In this document: positions 17,728 to 25,840 of the stretch, one piece after another
How the letters are laid out: every line of letters starts with the position of its first letter
Numbering within the stretch: the first letter of the stretch is position 1
Source: Paracoccus xiamenensis
GTDB lineage: Bacteria > Pseudomonadota > Alphaproteobacteria > Rhodobacterales > Rhodobacteraceae
Direction of reading: 5' to 3'
DNA: 64,000 nucleotides
Assembly (NCBI RefSeq): GCF_011308835.1
Contig: NZ_JAAOHY010000001.1
Span: forward strand, 992,001 to 1,056,000
Program-made: the position numbers and the translations under genes
The notes under the pieces: model-generated
Seen by the model: only the letters and a program-made list of their open reading frames with translations
Database searches by the model: none
What the model was told of the DNA's origin: nothing

Positions 17728-18378
17728 TCAACGACGATAAGACAGGTCGTCATAATCGTCCTCATCGTCGTAATAGAAATCCTCTTTGCTGCGACGCGAT
17801 TTAAGGGCGCTGGCAACCGCCATGCCGACCGCGAAAGCCCCAGCCAGCCCGACCGCAGGCGCCGCGCGGTGATGACTGGCGCGGTCTATCACGTCCTTCG
17901 CATCCTGCAGGTTCTCACCGGTCAGCCCCACGGTGCTGGCGGCATCCTGGGCGCGCGACCCAGCGGCCTCGAACACGCCGCGCGCCTTGTCGCCGGCAGT
18001 GCCGACCAGCGAGGTCACCCGGTTCTGGACGCTGTCCATGGTCTCCTCGGCCTTGAACTTCGCCCGGTCGAAGGCGGCATCGGTGGCGTTACTCAGACGC
18101 ATCTCGATTTCGCTTTTCAACTCGTCGCTGGTAGGCATCTGGTGACGCACCGGCTTGGTTGCGGCCAGGATAATCAGCGCCAGCAGGACAAGGCCACCGC
18201 CAATGATCAGCGATGCAAGCGCCGGGCCATACTCCATATTCCAGGCAAGCCAACTCCATAGAGAGGCGATCAGGAAGCCAGCCCCGATGAGCGCGACGAC
18301 CCCCGCCCCAGCCTTGGCTGAGGTTCGCCGCGCCTTGTCGCCAAGCGCCAGCTGCAACTTGTTGACATAATCAAACAT
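17728..18378 (-). CDS. Holin-superfamily-III-like membrane protein, unknown function
   Basis: A 216-residue protein starting MFDYVNKLQ at 18378, four bases after the DUF883 gene stop; no strong ribosome site is seen, so coupling is likely. Two membrane helices lie near residues 25-48 and 52-75, as in phage-holin-3_6/YqjE-type proteins. A helical soluble segment follows, with a weak hydrophobic stretch near 175-195, then an Asp/Tyr-rich end. In E. coli the DUF883 and YqjE proteins are also neighbours, which supports the pairing. A role in envelope stress is likely, but not shown here. Confidence 0.7.
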   Translation of the reverse strand: MFDYVNKLQLALGDKARRTSAKAGAGVVALIGAGFLIASLWSWLAWNMEYGPALASLIIGGGLVLLALIILAATKPVRHQMPTSDELKSEIEMRLSNATDAAFDRAKFKAEETMDSVQNRVTSLVGTAGDKARGVFEAAGSRAQDAASTVGLTGENLQDAKDVIDRASHHRAAPAVGLAGAFAVGMAVASALKSRRSKEDFYYDDEDDYDDLSYRR

Positions 18379-18382
18379 CGGA

Positions 18383-18778
18383 TCAGCGACGCGCCAGCAG
18401 CAGGCCGACCAGGAATCCGACGCCGGCGGCAATGCCTAGCGCTTGCGCTGGATTGCGGCGCACCATTTCCGAAACGTCGTCATAATAGCCCTCGGCCACC
18501 TCTGCGACCTCGCCAGCGCGGCGCTCGCCCGCGCGATACAGGCGCTTGGCCTCGTCGCGGGCGACATCGGCATATTCACGGCCCAACTCGCGCGCCGAAT
18601 CGGCGGCCTCTCCGGCACGCTCGCGGGCAGTATGGGCCATATCCTGAACCTTGCCGGCCAATTCCTCGCCCTTCGCAGCCGCCTGATCGGCGGCACGTCG
18701 CGCGGTTGAGCGTGCTTCGTCTGCCGTATTTTGCAGGTCGGCTTTCAGATCGTCGGAGGTATATTCGTTCTTTGCCAT
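18383..18778 (-). CDS. DUF883 (ElaB/YqjD-like) membrane-anchored protein
   Basis: A 131-residue protein starting at 18778 with AAGGAG nearby. Residues about 10-100 form a long charged helix rich in Ala, Glu and Arg with apolipophorin-like repeats. The C-terminus has the RRNPAQALGIAAGVGFLVGLLLARR-type tail, a single membrane helix. ElaB/YqjD proteins of this form bind ribosomes at the inner membrane in stationary phase in E. coli; the same role here is inferred. It is the first gene of a two-gene operon. Confidence 0.85.
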   Translation of the reverse strand: MAKNEYTSDDLKADLQNTADEARSTARRAADQAAAKGEELAGKVQDMAHTARERAGEAADSARELGREYADVARDEAKRLYRAGERRAGEVAEVAEGYYDDVSEMVRRNPAQALGIAAGVGFLVGLLLARR

Positions 18779-18917
18779 CACGGCTCTCCTTTTGCATAAG
18801 GCGATATATGCAAAAGAACGCGCATCGCGCGCGCCTCGTTCCAGCGCCAGCATTGATAAATGCAAAACGGATCCCGATCCACCACGGGCCGCCGGTGCAA
18901 AACGCATAAAGGAAGGA

Positions 18918-18994
18918 TGGTACCGCCTCCCCGGCTTGAACGGGGGACCTCTGGATCCACAATCCAGCGCTCTAACCAACTGAGCTAAGGCGGC
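18918..18994 (-). tRNA. tRNA-His (GTG)
   Basis: A 77-nt cloverleaf including an encoded CCA. The anticodon stem CTGGA/TCCAG holds the loop TTGTGGA, with anticodon GTG. The acceptor stem runs from G1 (18994) to U72, and position 73 is A. The base before G1 is T, so the usual extra G(-1) is absent, as known for the alphaproteobacterial clade with A73. Confidence 0.96.
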
Positions 18995-19088
18995 ACGTGG
19001 CGGTGATTTAGCGCCCCCGGCCGGGGGATGCAAGCACGGACTTGCCGCAAAATCGCATGCGCGTTAGGACAGAAAAAAAGGATTGATC

Positions 19089-19307
19089 ATGGGTATCAAC
19101 AGCGAAAGCGACATCTCGGCCAATCTGCAGATCGGCCCGACCGATCAGGGCATGGTCCGAATCTATGTCGAAGGCAACGGCATCGACCTGCCGCTGGACT
19201 TCGACCCCGATGAAGCCACCGAAATCGCCGAGGAACTGCTTGCCTCGGCCGAGGCCGCCCGCAGTCTGGGCGGATCGGGCGGCAAGAAAGGCAAGCCGCG
19301 CCGCTAG
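19089..19307 (+). CDS. Small conserved protein (DUF6324-like)
   Basis: A 72-residue acidic protein starting at the ATG at 19089, with an AGGA site eight bases upstream. The sequence MGINSESD, then LQIGPTDQGMVRIYVEG and a FDPDEATEIAEEL helix, resembles a small protein widely found in Rhodobacteraceae that I believe is DUF6324. The C-terminus is Gly/Lys/Arg rich. No function is known. The stop lies four bases before the converging mmcB gene. Confidence 0.65.
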   Translation: MGINSESDISANLQIGPTDQGMVRIYVEGNGIDLPLDFDPDEATEIAEELLASAEAARSLGGSGGKKGKPRR

Positions 19308-19311
19308 GCAG

Positions 19312-19767
19312 TCACATAGGGCCGGCCCCCTGCGGGTCGGTCAATGCTTGCAGCCGGATCGACGCCACCCGCGCAATGTCCCGCATCAGGCGCGCACGCC
19401 GCGCCGCCGCCATTTTCGTCAGCGGCGATTCGCGCAGGATTTCTGCGCCGTAGGCATCGGCCCGGATCAGCCCGGTATCGGCAGGCAACAGGTCATCGGG
19501 AAAATCGCCGTCGACGGCCCAGAAGTACCGATCGCTCCATTCCAGATACGATTGCCATTTCCGGTCGCCGACAAAATCAGATCGGCAGCTTTTGCATTCC
19601 ACGATCCAGATCTCGCCCAAGGGCGAGATCGAAATCACATCAACCCGCAACCCCCGCGCCGGAACGAATTCGCACAGAACCGCGTGATCAAAGCTGCGCA
19701 GCATCCGCGCCACCCCGCGGGCAAGGCGAAAGCCGGGCTGATCAGGCAATGTCGGGTCAAGGGTCAT
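19312..19767 (-). CDS. mmcB: MmcB family DNA repair protein
   Basis: A 151-residue protein of the MmcB family, named in Caulobacter for mitomycin C sensitivity. The centre has RVDVISISPLGEIWIVECKS, a PD-(D/E)XK-like nuclease pattern with Asp (about 43), Glu and Lys of the E-C-K triplet. WQSYLEWSDRYFWAV follows. It acts in DNA repair, probably under SOS control in relatives; I saw no LexA site that I would trust. Confidence 0.88.
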   Translation of the reverse strand: MTLDPTLPDQPGFRLARGVARMLRSFDHAVLCEFVPARGLRVDVISISPLGEIWIVECKSCRSDFVGDRKWQSYLEWSDRYFWAVDGDFPDDLLPADTGLIRADAYGAEILRESPLTKMAAARRARLMRDIARVASIRLQALTDPQGAGPM

Positions 19768-19908
19768 GGGCCAACCATGAACAAAACAGAAACAAACTGC
19801 AAGTCCCCTGCCCCATATCTCGGCCCTTGAAAGGCGCTGCAGCCGCGCCTATCTCTGGTCTCCGGCGGGTTTCTGCTCTTCCCGTGAAGGCCATTTTTTC
19901 CACTGGCC

Positions 19909-19914
19909 TATAAT
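19909..19914 (+). promoter_or_regulatory. Consensus -10 box TATAAT
   Basis: A perfect TATAAT hexamer that would start transcription near 19921. No good -35 hexamer is seen 16-18 bases upstream, so an extended or activator-dependent promoter is possible. Confidence 0.5.
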
Positions 19915-19920
19915 TTCTCG

Positions 19921-20054
19921 ATGGGGGCTGGCTCTGTCGTGACCTTGGTCACGTTACCCGGTGCCCACCTGGTTCTCCAGGCTTTCGGGAAAACCTGCGC
20001 CTCACGGTCGCTGCGGTTCTCGCCACAAGCCGTCCCTTCGGGGGCGGCTTTTTT
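19921..20054 (+). ncRNA. Candidate small RNA, about 134 nt
   Basis: The unit starts after a consensus -10 box and ends at a nine-base-pair TTCG-loop terminator (20028-20054). Inside are a GTGACC-TTG-GTCAC hairpin (about 19939-19952) and a CCTGG-TTCT-CCAGG hairpin (about 19968-19981). No open frame of credible length fits. The conserved SRP RNA core is missing and the neighbours are not those usual for 6S RNA, so I do not name it. Confidence 0.55.
20028..20054 (+). terminator. Terminator of the candidate sRNA
   Basis: AGCCGTCCC pairs with GGGGCGGCT (one G-U pair) around a TTCG loop, followed by six T. Confidence 0.85.
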
Positions 20055-20073
20055 ACTGCGCGTCATCGCATGA

Positions 20074-20103
20074 AAAAAGGGTGGCCTGATGGCCACCCTT
20101 TTC
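20074..20103 (-). terminator. Terminator of the DUF481 gene
   Basis: A twelve-base-pair stem (20075-20086 with 20091-20102, TGAT loop) just beyond the stop, with a T-run in the minus-strand direction. Confidence 0.88.
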
Positions 20104-20124
20104 CCGAGAGACAAGCGGGACGGA

Positions 20125-21051
20125 TCAGAACCCGTAGACGAGCGAGACGCCCAGGGTGTTGTCCGTGCGGATCGCGCGTTCTTCCTGATACTCGGTCGAG
20201 TAGGAGATGCGGGTCGCCATCTGGTCCGACATCTTGAAGTTCAGACCCAGTTCGTTGGTGATCTCGTCACCAGCCGAATCCGAGGTCAGATAGTCGGTGT
20301 CGTTGGTCAGGAAGATCATGTCGTTGAAGCGGTGATAGAACCGCGACGACGCGATGTAACCGGTTTCGGTTTCCGAACGCAGGTTGTCGTTCTCGTCGAA
20401 ATCGACCTGCTGGGTGTAGCGGACGCCAACACCAGCCTGCACGCGCCAGGTCGTGTCGGGCGTGTTGATGATGCGGTAACCAGGACCGAAGCCCAGGAAC
20501 GCGTCACGCTTCTTTTCGCCTTCCAACTCGTCGATTTCTTCCTGGGTCAGCAGACCGTCTTCCATATCGTCCAGGTCTTCCTGAACCATGCCATCGGTGT
20601 TGATGCGGCCCAGAGCGAAGGCGTAGAAGCGATCGTTGAAGTAGTACTGCGCGTCATAGATCGCGTAGACTTCTTCCTTGTCCTTGTCACCGTCGTCGTC
20701 CTCGCCGAACTCCATACCCAGACCGACCGACTGCGCGAACGGACCTTGGTTATAGGACATGCGGCCAGCCAGCGCGAAGTCCTGGCTTTCGTCATTCCCG
20801 GTCGAGCCGGCATAGGTCAGCGACACACCGCCGAACAGGCCCTGACGACGATCTTGCGGACCGAAGCGGTCGGCGTCATTCGAACGGGCAAAATCGTCTT
20901 CAACGGCTTCCTGCACGTCGTCGATACGGTCGTTCACGTCCGAAACGCCCGAGACATTGGCGCCAGTGGCGATCTCGGTTTGGGCAAATGCCGGGGCCGA
21001 CAGTGCCGCGGCAATCGCGGAAGCACCAGCAAGAAGAGCAACTGCTTTCAT
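20125..21051 (-). CDS. DUF481 family outer-membrane beta-barrel protein
   Basis: A 308-residue secreted protein. A signal peptide (residues about 1-23, ending AFAQ) is followed by an acidic segment and alternating beta strands with aromatic girdles, ending in VSLVYGF; the C-terminal Phe is typical of BAM-inserted barrels. The DUF481/YdiY family is called salt-induced outer-membrane protein. An unusual acidic insert (about residues 148-180, rich in Glu, Asp and Leu) probably forms an exposed loop. It is a single-gene unit with its own terminator. Ligand and channel activity are unknown. Confidence 0.85.
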   Translation of the reverse strand: MKAVALLAGASAIAAALSAPAFAQTEIATGANVSGVSDVNDRIDDVQEAVEDDFARSNDADRFGPQDRRQGLFGGVSLTYAGSTGNDESQDFALAGRMSYNQGPFAQSVGLGMEFGEDDDGDKDKEEVYAIYDAQYYFNDRFYAFALGRINTDGMVQEDLDDMEDGLLTQEEIDELEGEKKRDAFLGFGPGYRIINTPDTTWRVQAGVGVRYTQQVDFDENDNLRSETETGYIASSRFYHRFNDMIFLTNDTDYLTSDSAGDEITNELGLNFKMSDQMATRISYSTEYQEERAIRTDNTLGVSLVYGF

Positions 21052-21432
21052 GGTTTCATCCTCAAATTATTCATGACGGGTTCTGGCTCCGTCATTCCCG
21101 TAGAGTGAACTACGCCTCGCTCAGGCCGGTTTCCATATGCCTGGCGCGATCAGACCTGTCGCGGAAATGTGAGAATTTGCGAGGGAACCGCGAACTAAAC
21201 TTGTTATTTTAGTTTCAAATCTGCGGCAAAAAACATTCCAAATCGGTCGCTTGCGTTAACCACAATCACCTCCCAGACTGTTCATGGATGCTCACATCAG
21301 CGCAAGACGTGGTTACGAAACCGTAACAGATAGCGGCAAACTGTGATCTCCCCGTTGCATCAATACCACAGGTCGCAGGCAAATTTGCCTTGCCTGATGC
21401 CTACGATTTAACGTTTCGATCTCAGCTTATGC
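21052..21432. other. Upstream region of the DUF481 gene
   Basis: 381 bases, less GC-rich than surroundings near 21180-21310, probably containing the promoter of the DUF481 gene. A short inverted repeat (GTTACG-AAAC-CGTAAC, 21311-21326) is the only element I noticed. No protein gene is seen. Confidence 0.45.
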
Positions 21433-21753
21433 TTACCGGCGCGGCTGCGTGCCCTGCGGCGCGATTGCCGCTCGGAGCGACGCGTCCGGGCGGAACACCG
21501 TGATCCGTCGGCCAGAGGTGGGGCCACCGCCATCTTCAGCCATACGCATCACCGCGATGGCAAACTGCACGCCAGCAAAAAGGACGGTGTGGAAGGCTAT
21601 CAGCATGGCCACCGCAACCCAGCCAGCACTGACCGAGGTGACGAGGTGGCGCAGATTACCGATGTTGAGACCAATCAGTGCTGCCGTGAAGATCACCGCC
21701 AGCAAAAAGCCAACGGCGATATTGACGATATACAGGCGGACAAGCTTGGGCAT
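21433..21753 (-). CDS. Small two-helix membrane protein, unknown function
   Basis: A 106-residue protein with two membrane helices at about residues 8-30 and 42-66, then a soluble, basic and Pro-rich tail. I do not recognise a domain beyond a vague likeness to short hypothetical proteins of Rhodobacteraceae. It lies 88 bases downstream of nusB on the same strand and may be cotranscribed with the rib-nusB genes. Confidence 0.65.
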   Translation of the reverse strand: MPKLVRLYIVNIAVGFLLAVIFTAALIGLNIGNLRHLVTSVSAGWVAVAMLIAFHTVLFAGVQFAIAVMRMAEDGGGPTSGRRITVFRPDASLRAAIAPQGTQPRR

Positions 21754-21841
21754 GAGCGGATCTCCGACACCGATAAATCAAATCTAGGCATCGAAGGCGC
21801 ATTTGGAAAGCTATTTGGCCGAAAGCGGCTGTGTCAGCCCA

Positions 21842-22318
21842 TCACGACATGGCGTCAGGCGACGCCTCGCGGGCCATATGGTCGAGCACCGCATTGACGA
21901 ATTTCGTCTCCGCCCCCTCGGTGAAAAAGGCGTTGGCGACGCCGACATACTGGCTGATGATCACACGCGGCGGCGCCTTTCCTGCGACCAGCTCGGCGCC
22001 GGCCGCGCGGAACACTGCACGCAGAACCGGGTCAATGCGGTCGATAGGCCAGCGGGCGACAAGCGCCCGGTCAGTCATCTGGTCGATACGCGCCTGCCAC
22101 ATCACCGCATCGTTCAGGATGCGGGCGAACAGCGCCTCATCGGCCTCGGGCGATGCCTCGCCTTCGGTTTCGACGCCGATGCGCCAATCTTCGAATTCGC
22201 GCTGCACACGTTCGACGGACTGGCCAGAGGCCTCCATCTGGAACAGCGCCTGCACGGCGTAAAGGCGCGCCGCCGTGCTGCGCTGGCGGCGTTCATCCTG
22301 TCGGTCTTGGCTGCTCAT
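21842..22318 (-). CDS. nusB: Transcription antitermination factor NusB
   Basis: A 158-residue all-helical NusB. The family signature includes RLYAVQALFQME near the start, RWPIDRIDPVLRAVFRAAGAEL in the middle and ISQYVGVANAFFTEGAETKFVNAVLD near the end. NusB binds boxA RNA with NusE and prevents premature termination of rRNA operons. It overlaps ribH by four bases (ATGA), in the common rib-nusB arrangement. Confidence 0.96.
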   Translation of the reverse strand: MSSQDRQDERRQRSTAARLYAVQALFQMEASGQSVERVQREFEDWRIGVETEGEASPEADEALFARILNDAVMWQARIDQMTDRALVARWPIDRIDPVLRAVFRAAGAELVAGKAPPRVIISQYVGVANAFFTEGAETKFVNAVLDHMAREASPDAMS

Positions 22319-22866
22319 GCGCCGTTTGGTCCTTCCAGTCGTCCCGCCAGCCGGATCGGATCGCGGTCCTCGGTATCGGGCGCGCTCTGCGGACGGGTGG
22401 CGGCGTATTTGCGCGACAATGCGATCAGATGCAAGGCCGCTGCGGCGGCACCGCCGCCCTTGTTCTGCCCGGCCGGGTCGGCGCGCACGATGGCCTGGCC
22501 CTCATTCTCGACCGTGAGGATGCCATTGCCGACCGCCACGCCTTCCAGCCCCAGCAGTGTCAGCCCGCGCGAGCTGTCATTGCAGACTGTTTCGTAATGC
22601 GTGGTCTCGCCCCGGATCACGCAGCCAAGCGCGACGAAGCCGTCATATCGGCCGCTGCGTGCAGCCATGCCGACAGCCGTCGGGATTTCCAATGCGCCGG
22701 GCACGTCGATCTGATCCACCACCGCGCCGGCCTGTTCGGCCACTGCGCGCGCGCCGGCAATCAGCCCGTCGGCGATCTCGCGGTAATAGGGCGAGACGAC
22801 GATCAGCAAACGCGGAGGCGCGTCGAAACGCGGCAGCGGCAATTCGTAATGCGACACTCCGGCCAT
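22315..22866 (-). CDS. ribH: 6,7-dimethyl-8-ribityllumazine synthase
   Basis: A 183-residue lumazine synthase. It condenses the ribB product with the ribitylamino-pyrimidine in riboflavin biosynthesis. Clear motifs are VPGALEIPTAVGM, FVALGCVIRGETTHYE with the catalytic His, and NGILTVENEGQA. The C-terminal about 30 residues beyond the core are less conserved. It sits three bases after ribB and overlaps nusB. Confidence 0.96.
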   Translation of the reverse strand: MAGVSHYELPLPRFDAPPRLLIVVSPYYREIADGLIAGARAVAEQAGAVVDQIDVPGALEIPTAVGMAARSGRYDGFVALGCVIRGETTHYETVCNDSSRGLTLLGLEGVAVGNGILTVENEGQAIVRADPAGQNKGGGAAAAALHLIALSRKYAATRPQSAPDTEDRDPIRLAGRLEGPNGA

Positions 22867-22869
22867 GGT

Positions 22870-23982
22870 TTATTCCTTCGCGATGGGGCGGGTCTCGGCG
22901 ATGGACAGCCCGTAGGCGTCCAGCCCGATCACCTTGACGGGCGCCGAATTGGTCAGCAGGATCAGCTCGTGCAGGCCGAGCGTCGACAGGATCTGCGCGC
23001 CCAGGCCATATTGGCGCAGCGTATGCGGGCTGACCTCGCCCTCGAATGGAATGGTCTTGTTGAGGTCACGGATCAGCACGACGACGCCGCGGCCTTCCTC
23101 GGCGATCATGCGCATGGCGGCGGGCAGGTCACCGCTGCGGTCAATGCCCAGCACGTCATGCAGCGGATCGAGCGCGTGCATGCGCACCATCACCGGACCG
23201 GGCGCGCACAGGTCCCCCTTTGACAGCACGATATGTTCGGCGCCATGGGTTTCATCGGCGAAAACGCGCATCATCCAGTCGCCGCCATAGACCGAGTTCA
23301 CCGCGCGCTGCGCCCGTTCGGCGATCAGGTTGTCGTGGCGCCGACGATAGGCGATCAGATCACTGATAGTGCCGATCTTCAGCCCGTGCTTTTGCGCAAA
23401 GGCCACCAGATCCGGCAGGCGCGCCATGGTGCCGTCTTCGTTCATGATCTCGCAGATCACGCCCGAGGCGTTCAGCCCGGCCAGCCGAGAGACATCGACC
23501 GCGGCCTCGGTATGGCCGGCACGGACCAGCACCCCACCTTCGCGCGCGCGCAGCGGAAAGACATGGCCGGGCGTGGCGATGTCAGCCGCGCCCTTGGTCG
23601 GGTCGATGGCGACGGAAATGGTGCGCGCCCGATCATGGGCAGAGATGCCGGTGGTGACGCCCTCGCGCGCTTCGATCGACATGGTAAAGGCGGTTTCGTG
23701 ACGGCTGGAGTTCTTCGGCGACATCAGGCTGAGCCCGAGCGCGTCGATCCGCTGCCCCGGCAGCGCGAGGCAAATCAGCCCCCGACCATAGGTGGCCATG
23801 AAATTGATCGCATCGGGCGTGGCCATCTGCGCCGGGATTACCAGGTCGCCTTCGTTTTCGCGATCCTCGTGGTCGACCAGGACGAACATGCGGCCATTGC
23901 GCGCGTCCTCGATGATCTCTTCGATGCCGGAAATTGCATCGGACCAGTCGCGTTCAACGGGGCCGGGTTTGTCGTATCGCAT
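22870..23982 (-). CDS. ribB: DHBP synthase RibB with degenerate GTP cyclohydrolase II-like domain
   Basis: A 370-residue protein starting at 23982 behind AGGAAGG. The first about 205 residues are 3,4-dihydroxy-2-butanone-4-phosphate synthase: [12 protein letters not shown] holds metal ligands and [11 protein letters not shown] completes the site. The second half has the RibA fold ([11 protein letters not shown], then [14 protein letters not shown]) but lacks the three zinc-binding cysteines and the RCDCG block of GTP cyclohydrolase II. It is thus a RibBX-type protein with only RibB activity likely; a separate RibA must exist. It opens the ribB-ribH-nusB operon. No FMN riboswitch was recognised upstream. 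Confidence 0.92.
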   Translation of the reverse strand: MRYDKPGPVERDWSDAISGIEEIIEDARNGRMFVLVDHEDRENEGDLVIPAQMATPDAINFMATYGRGLICLALPGQRIDALGLSLMSPKNSSRHETAFTMSIEAREGVTTGISAHDRARTISVAIDPTKGAADIATPGHVFPLRAREGGVLVRAGHTEAAVDVSRLAGLNASGVICEIMNEDGTMARLPDLVAFAQKHGLKIGTISDLIAYRRRHDNLIAERAQRAVNSVYGGDWMMRVFADETHGAEHIVLSKGDLCAPGPVMVRMHALDPLHDVLGIDRSGDLPAAMRMIAEEGRGVVVLIRDLNKTIPFEGEVSPHTLRQYGLGAQILSTLGLHELILLTNSAPVKVIGLDAYGLSIAETRPIAKE

Positions 23983-24050
23983 CTGCTGCACCTTCCTGGT
24001 CGTGCCCCGATTCGGGACGCCCAAGTTTATGACGGCACGAGGAAGTCCCT

Positions 24051-24072
24051 GCAATGGTTGGAAGACCATTGC
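24051..24072 (-). promoter_or_regulatory. Hairpin in the ribB leader
   Basis: A perfect eight-base-pair stem (GCAATGGT with ACCATTGC, six-base loop) 69 bases upstream of ribB. No T-run follows, so it is not a terminator. Its role is unknown. Confidence 0.4.
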
Positions 24073-24170
24073 GTCATTCGCCAGCGCTGAACGCTGCGTT
24101 TCACCGCGGCAACAGGCGACAGCCTCCCACTCGCGGCTTATTCAGCCGCGCCCTCGGCCGAACAGAACCG

Positions 24171-24674
24171 TTAGGCATCATCTGCCTTCGGCAACGTGAT
24201 GGGGCGTTCGACCACGGTGTCGCCAATCAGTTCCTCCTTCACCCGGCAGGTTGCGGGCCACAGCGTTACCCGCCGAGCGGCGGTCCCGCCGGTCGAGATG
24301 CCTGCGATGCGGATTCCCTTTTGGGTCAAGAAGTCACGCGCAAATTCGGCATTCCTGTCCCCGACATTTCCCAGCCCCGACATCATCCGGGCACCGCCGA
24401 AGACATGGGCGCGCAGCCGGCGCTGATGGGCGCCGGCCTTTATCATCTCATCAATCAACAACTCCATGGCGTTCACGCCGTAACTGGCCGAGCTTGCACC
24501 CCCGGTCTGGCCAGTCGGAAGCAGGAAGTGGTTCATCCCGCCCACGTGGAACAGCGGGTCGATCAGGCAGACAGAAACACACGAGCCCAGCACCGTCGTC
24601 AAACAGCTGTCACCACCTTCGCGCATCACCCGGTATTCGCCCTGGATCAGGTGAATTCGCTCTCCGCCGCGCAT
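24171..24674 (-). CDS. cheD: Chemoreceptor glutamine deamidase CheD
   Basis: A 167-residue CheD. It deamidates glutamines in chemoreceptors and so prepares methylation sites. Thr26, Cys32 and His49 keep the spacing of the Thr-Cys-His active site known from Thermotoga CheD; YGVNAMELLIDEMIKAGA and the HVFGGARMM segment also fit. The start shares one base with the cheB stop (TGATG), so the two are translated together. Confidence 0.94.
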   Translation of the reverse strand: MRGGERIHLIQGEYRVMREGGDSCLTTVLGSCVSVCLIDPLFHVGGMNHFLLPTGQTGGASSASYGVNAMELLIDEMIKAGAHQRRLRAHVFGGARMMSGLGNVGDRNAEFARDFLTQKGIRIAGISTGGTAARRVTLWPATCRVKEELIGDTVVERPITLPKADDA

Positions 24675-25768
24675 CAGATGGTCCGGTCGGCGAGGGCACC
24701 CCGCGCCGTCGCGGCGAGCAATTCGGCAGCGATGGAATGCAGCGGAACCAGTTTTTCGGCACCGCCATTCTGCCACGCCACGCGCGGCATGCCCCAGACA
24801 ATCGAACTGGCCTCGTCCTGCGCAAGGCAGCGGGCGCCCGCGCGCCGCAGGTGAAGCATGCCTTGCGCACCGTCCACCCCCATCCCGGTCAGGATTGCCG
24901 CGACGATCCGCGCGGCCATGGGGCGCGCCGAATTGAACAGCACGTCGACCGAGGGCCGATGACCGCAGACCTTTTCCGAGGCGATCAGCGCAGTGCGCGG
25001 ACGCGGCCCCGGCATGATCGCCAGATGATGATCGCCGCCCGGCGCAAGTTGGATGGTGCCCTGCGACATGGGCACGTTATGTTCAGCCAGGATCACGTTG
25101 GGCGCATAGAGCGCGTTCATTCGCTGTGCGAAGCTGGCCAGAAAGCTTGCGGGCATGTGCTGGGTGATAAGAACGGGCGGACAGTTCTGCGGCATCCCCG
25201 CAATGATCGTTTCCAGCGCATCCACCCCACCGGTGGAAGATCCGATCAGCACGATCTTGTTGTTCCACTGAAAAGGCCGCGCGGCATCAGCCGTTGGCCG
25301 GGTGGGGATCCTGCAGCGCTTTCGCAGATCCGCGGTCGAGGCCGCGATTACCAGCGCCGGCAGATCGGCGAAGGCATTGCCGGATTCCCCGCCGCGCGGC
25401 TTGCCCACGCATTCAATGGCCCCGCGCGACAGTGCATCGATGGCGGCCGCGCTGCCTTTGCGCGTTTCGGACGAGACCATGATGACCGGCATCGGCCGGG
25501 TCCGCATCAACTCGGGCAGGAAGTCGAGGCCGGATTGGCCGGGCATTTCAACGTCAAGCGTCAGGACATCCGGCGAAAGCGTGGTGATGGCGACCCTCGC
25601 CTCGGCGGCGTTGGCGGCCTCTCCTACCACCGCGATCCGCGGGTCGGCGCGCAGCCGCATCGAGATCAGCCGACGCATGGTGATTGAATCGTCCACGACG
25701 AGCACGCGGATCGGCTTCACCTGGAATGCGTCCCTAAACGGCTTCGCGTGCCTGACATCATTTGCCAC
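24674..25768 (-). CDS. cheB: Chemotaxis response regulator methylesterase CheB
   Basis: A 364-residue CheB. The receiver domain (about 19-130) has Asp26/Asp27 and the phosphoacceptor Asp72 in TLDVEMPG. The C-terminal methylesterase domain has the GSSTGG nucleophile serine near 177-178, His204 in ITQHMP and the acidic residue near 300 in GMGVDGA. It removes methyl groups from chemoreceptors. No cheA, cheW, cheR or receptor gene lies beside it in this window. Confidence 0.95.
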   Translation of the reverse strand: MANDVRHAKPFRDAFQVKPIRVLVVDDSITMRRLISMRLRADPRIAVVGEAANAAEARVAITTLSPDVLTLDVEMPGQSGLDFLPELMRTRPMPVIMVSSETRKGSAAAIDALSRGAIECVGKPRGGESGNAFADLPALVIAASTADLRKRCRIPTRPTADAARPFQWNNKIVLIGSSTGGVDALETIIAGMPQNCPPVLITQHMPASFLASFAQRMNALYAPNVILAEHNVPMSQGTIQLAPGGDHHLAIMPGPRPRTALIASEKVCGHRPSVDVLFNSARPMAARIVAAILTGMGVDGAQGMLHLRRAGARCLAQDEASSIVWGMPRVAWQNGGAEKLVPLHSIAAELLAATARGALADRTI

Positions 25769-25840
25769 TCCTTACCGGTCATGCGGCAAAGCTGGCACAG
25801 ATGGATGAAGATAGGTTTAACGCGCTTTTGCGAGCTGTCC

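Larger units (their letters stand above)
19768..20124. other. Intergenic region holding a candidate sRNA
   Basis: 357 bases between mmcB and the DUF481 gene, both on the minus strand. On the plus strand lies a consensus TATAAT box and a terminator-ended unit described separately. The remainder near the DUF481 end holds that gene's terminator. Confidence 0.7.

Noticed and set aside
19921..20054. Candidate sRNA as SRP (4.5S) RNA or 6S RNA
   Set aside because: The SRP GGAAG-type core is missing, and the gene order usual for 6S is absent. Left unnamed.
23983..24170. FMN riboswitch upstream of ribB
   Set aside because: None of the conserved FMN riboswitch blocks was visible on the minus strand; only one small hairpin.
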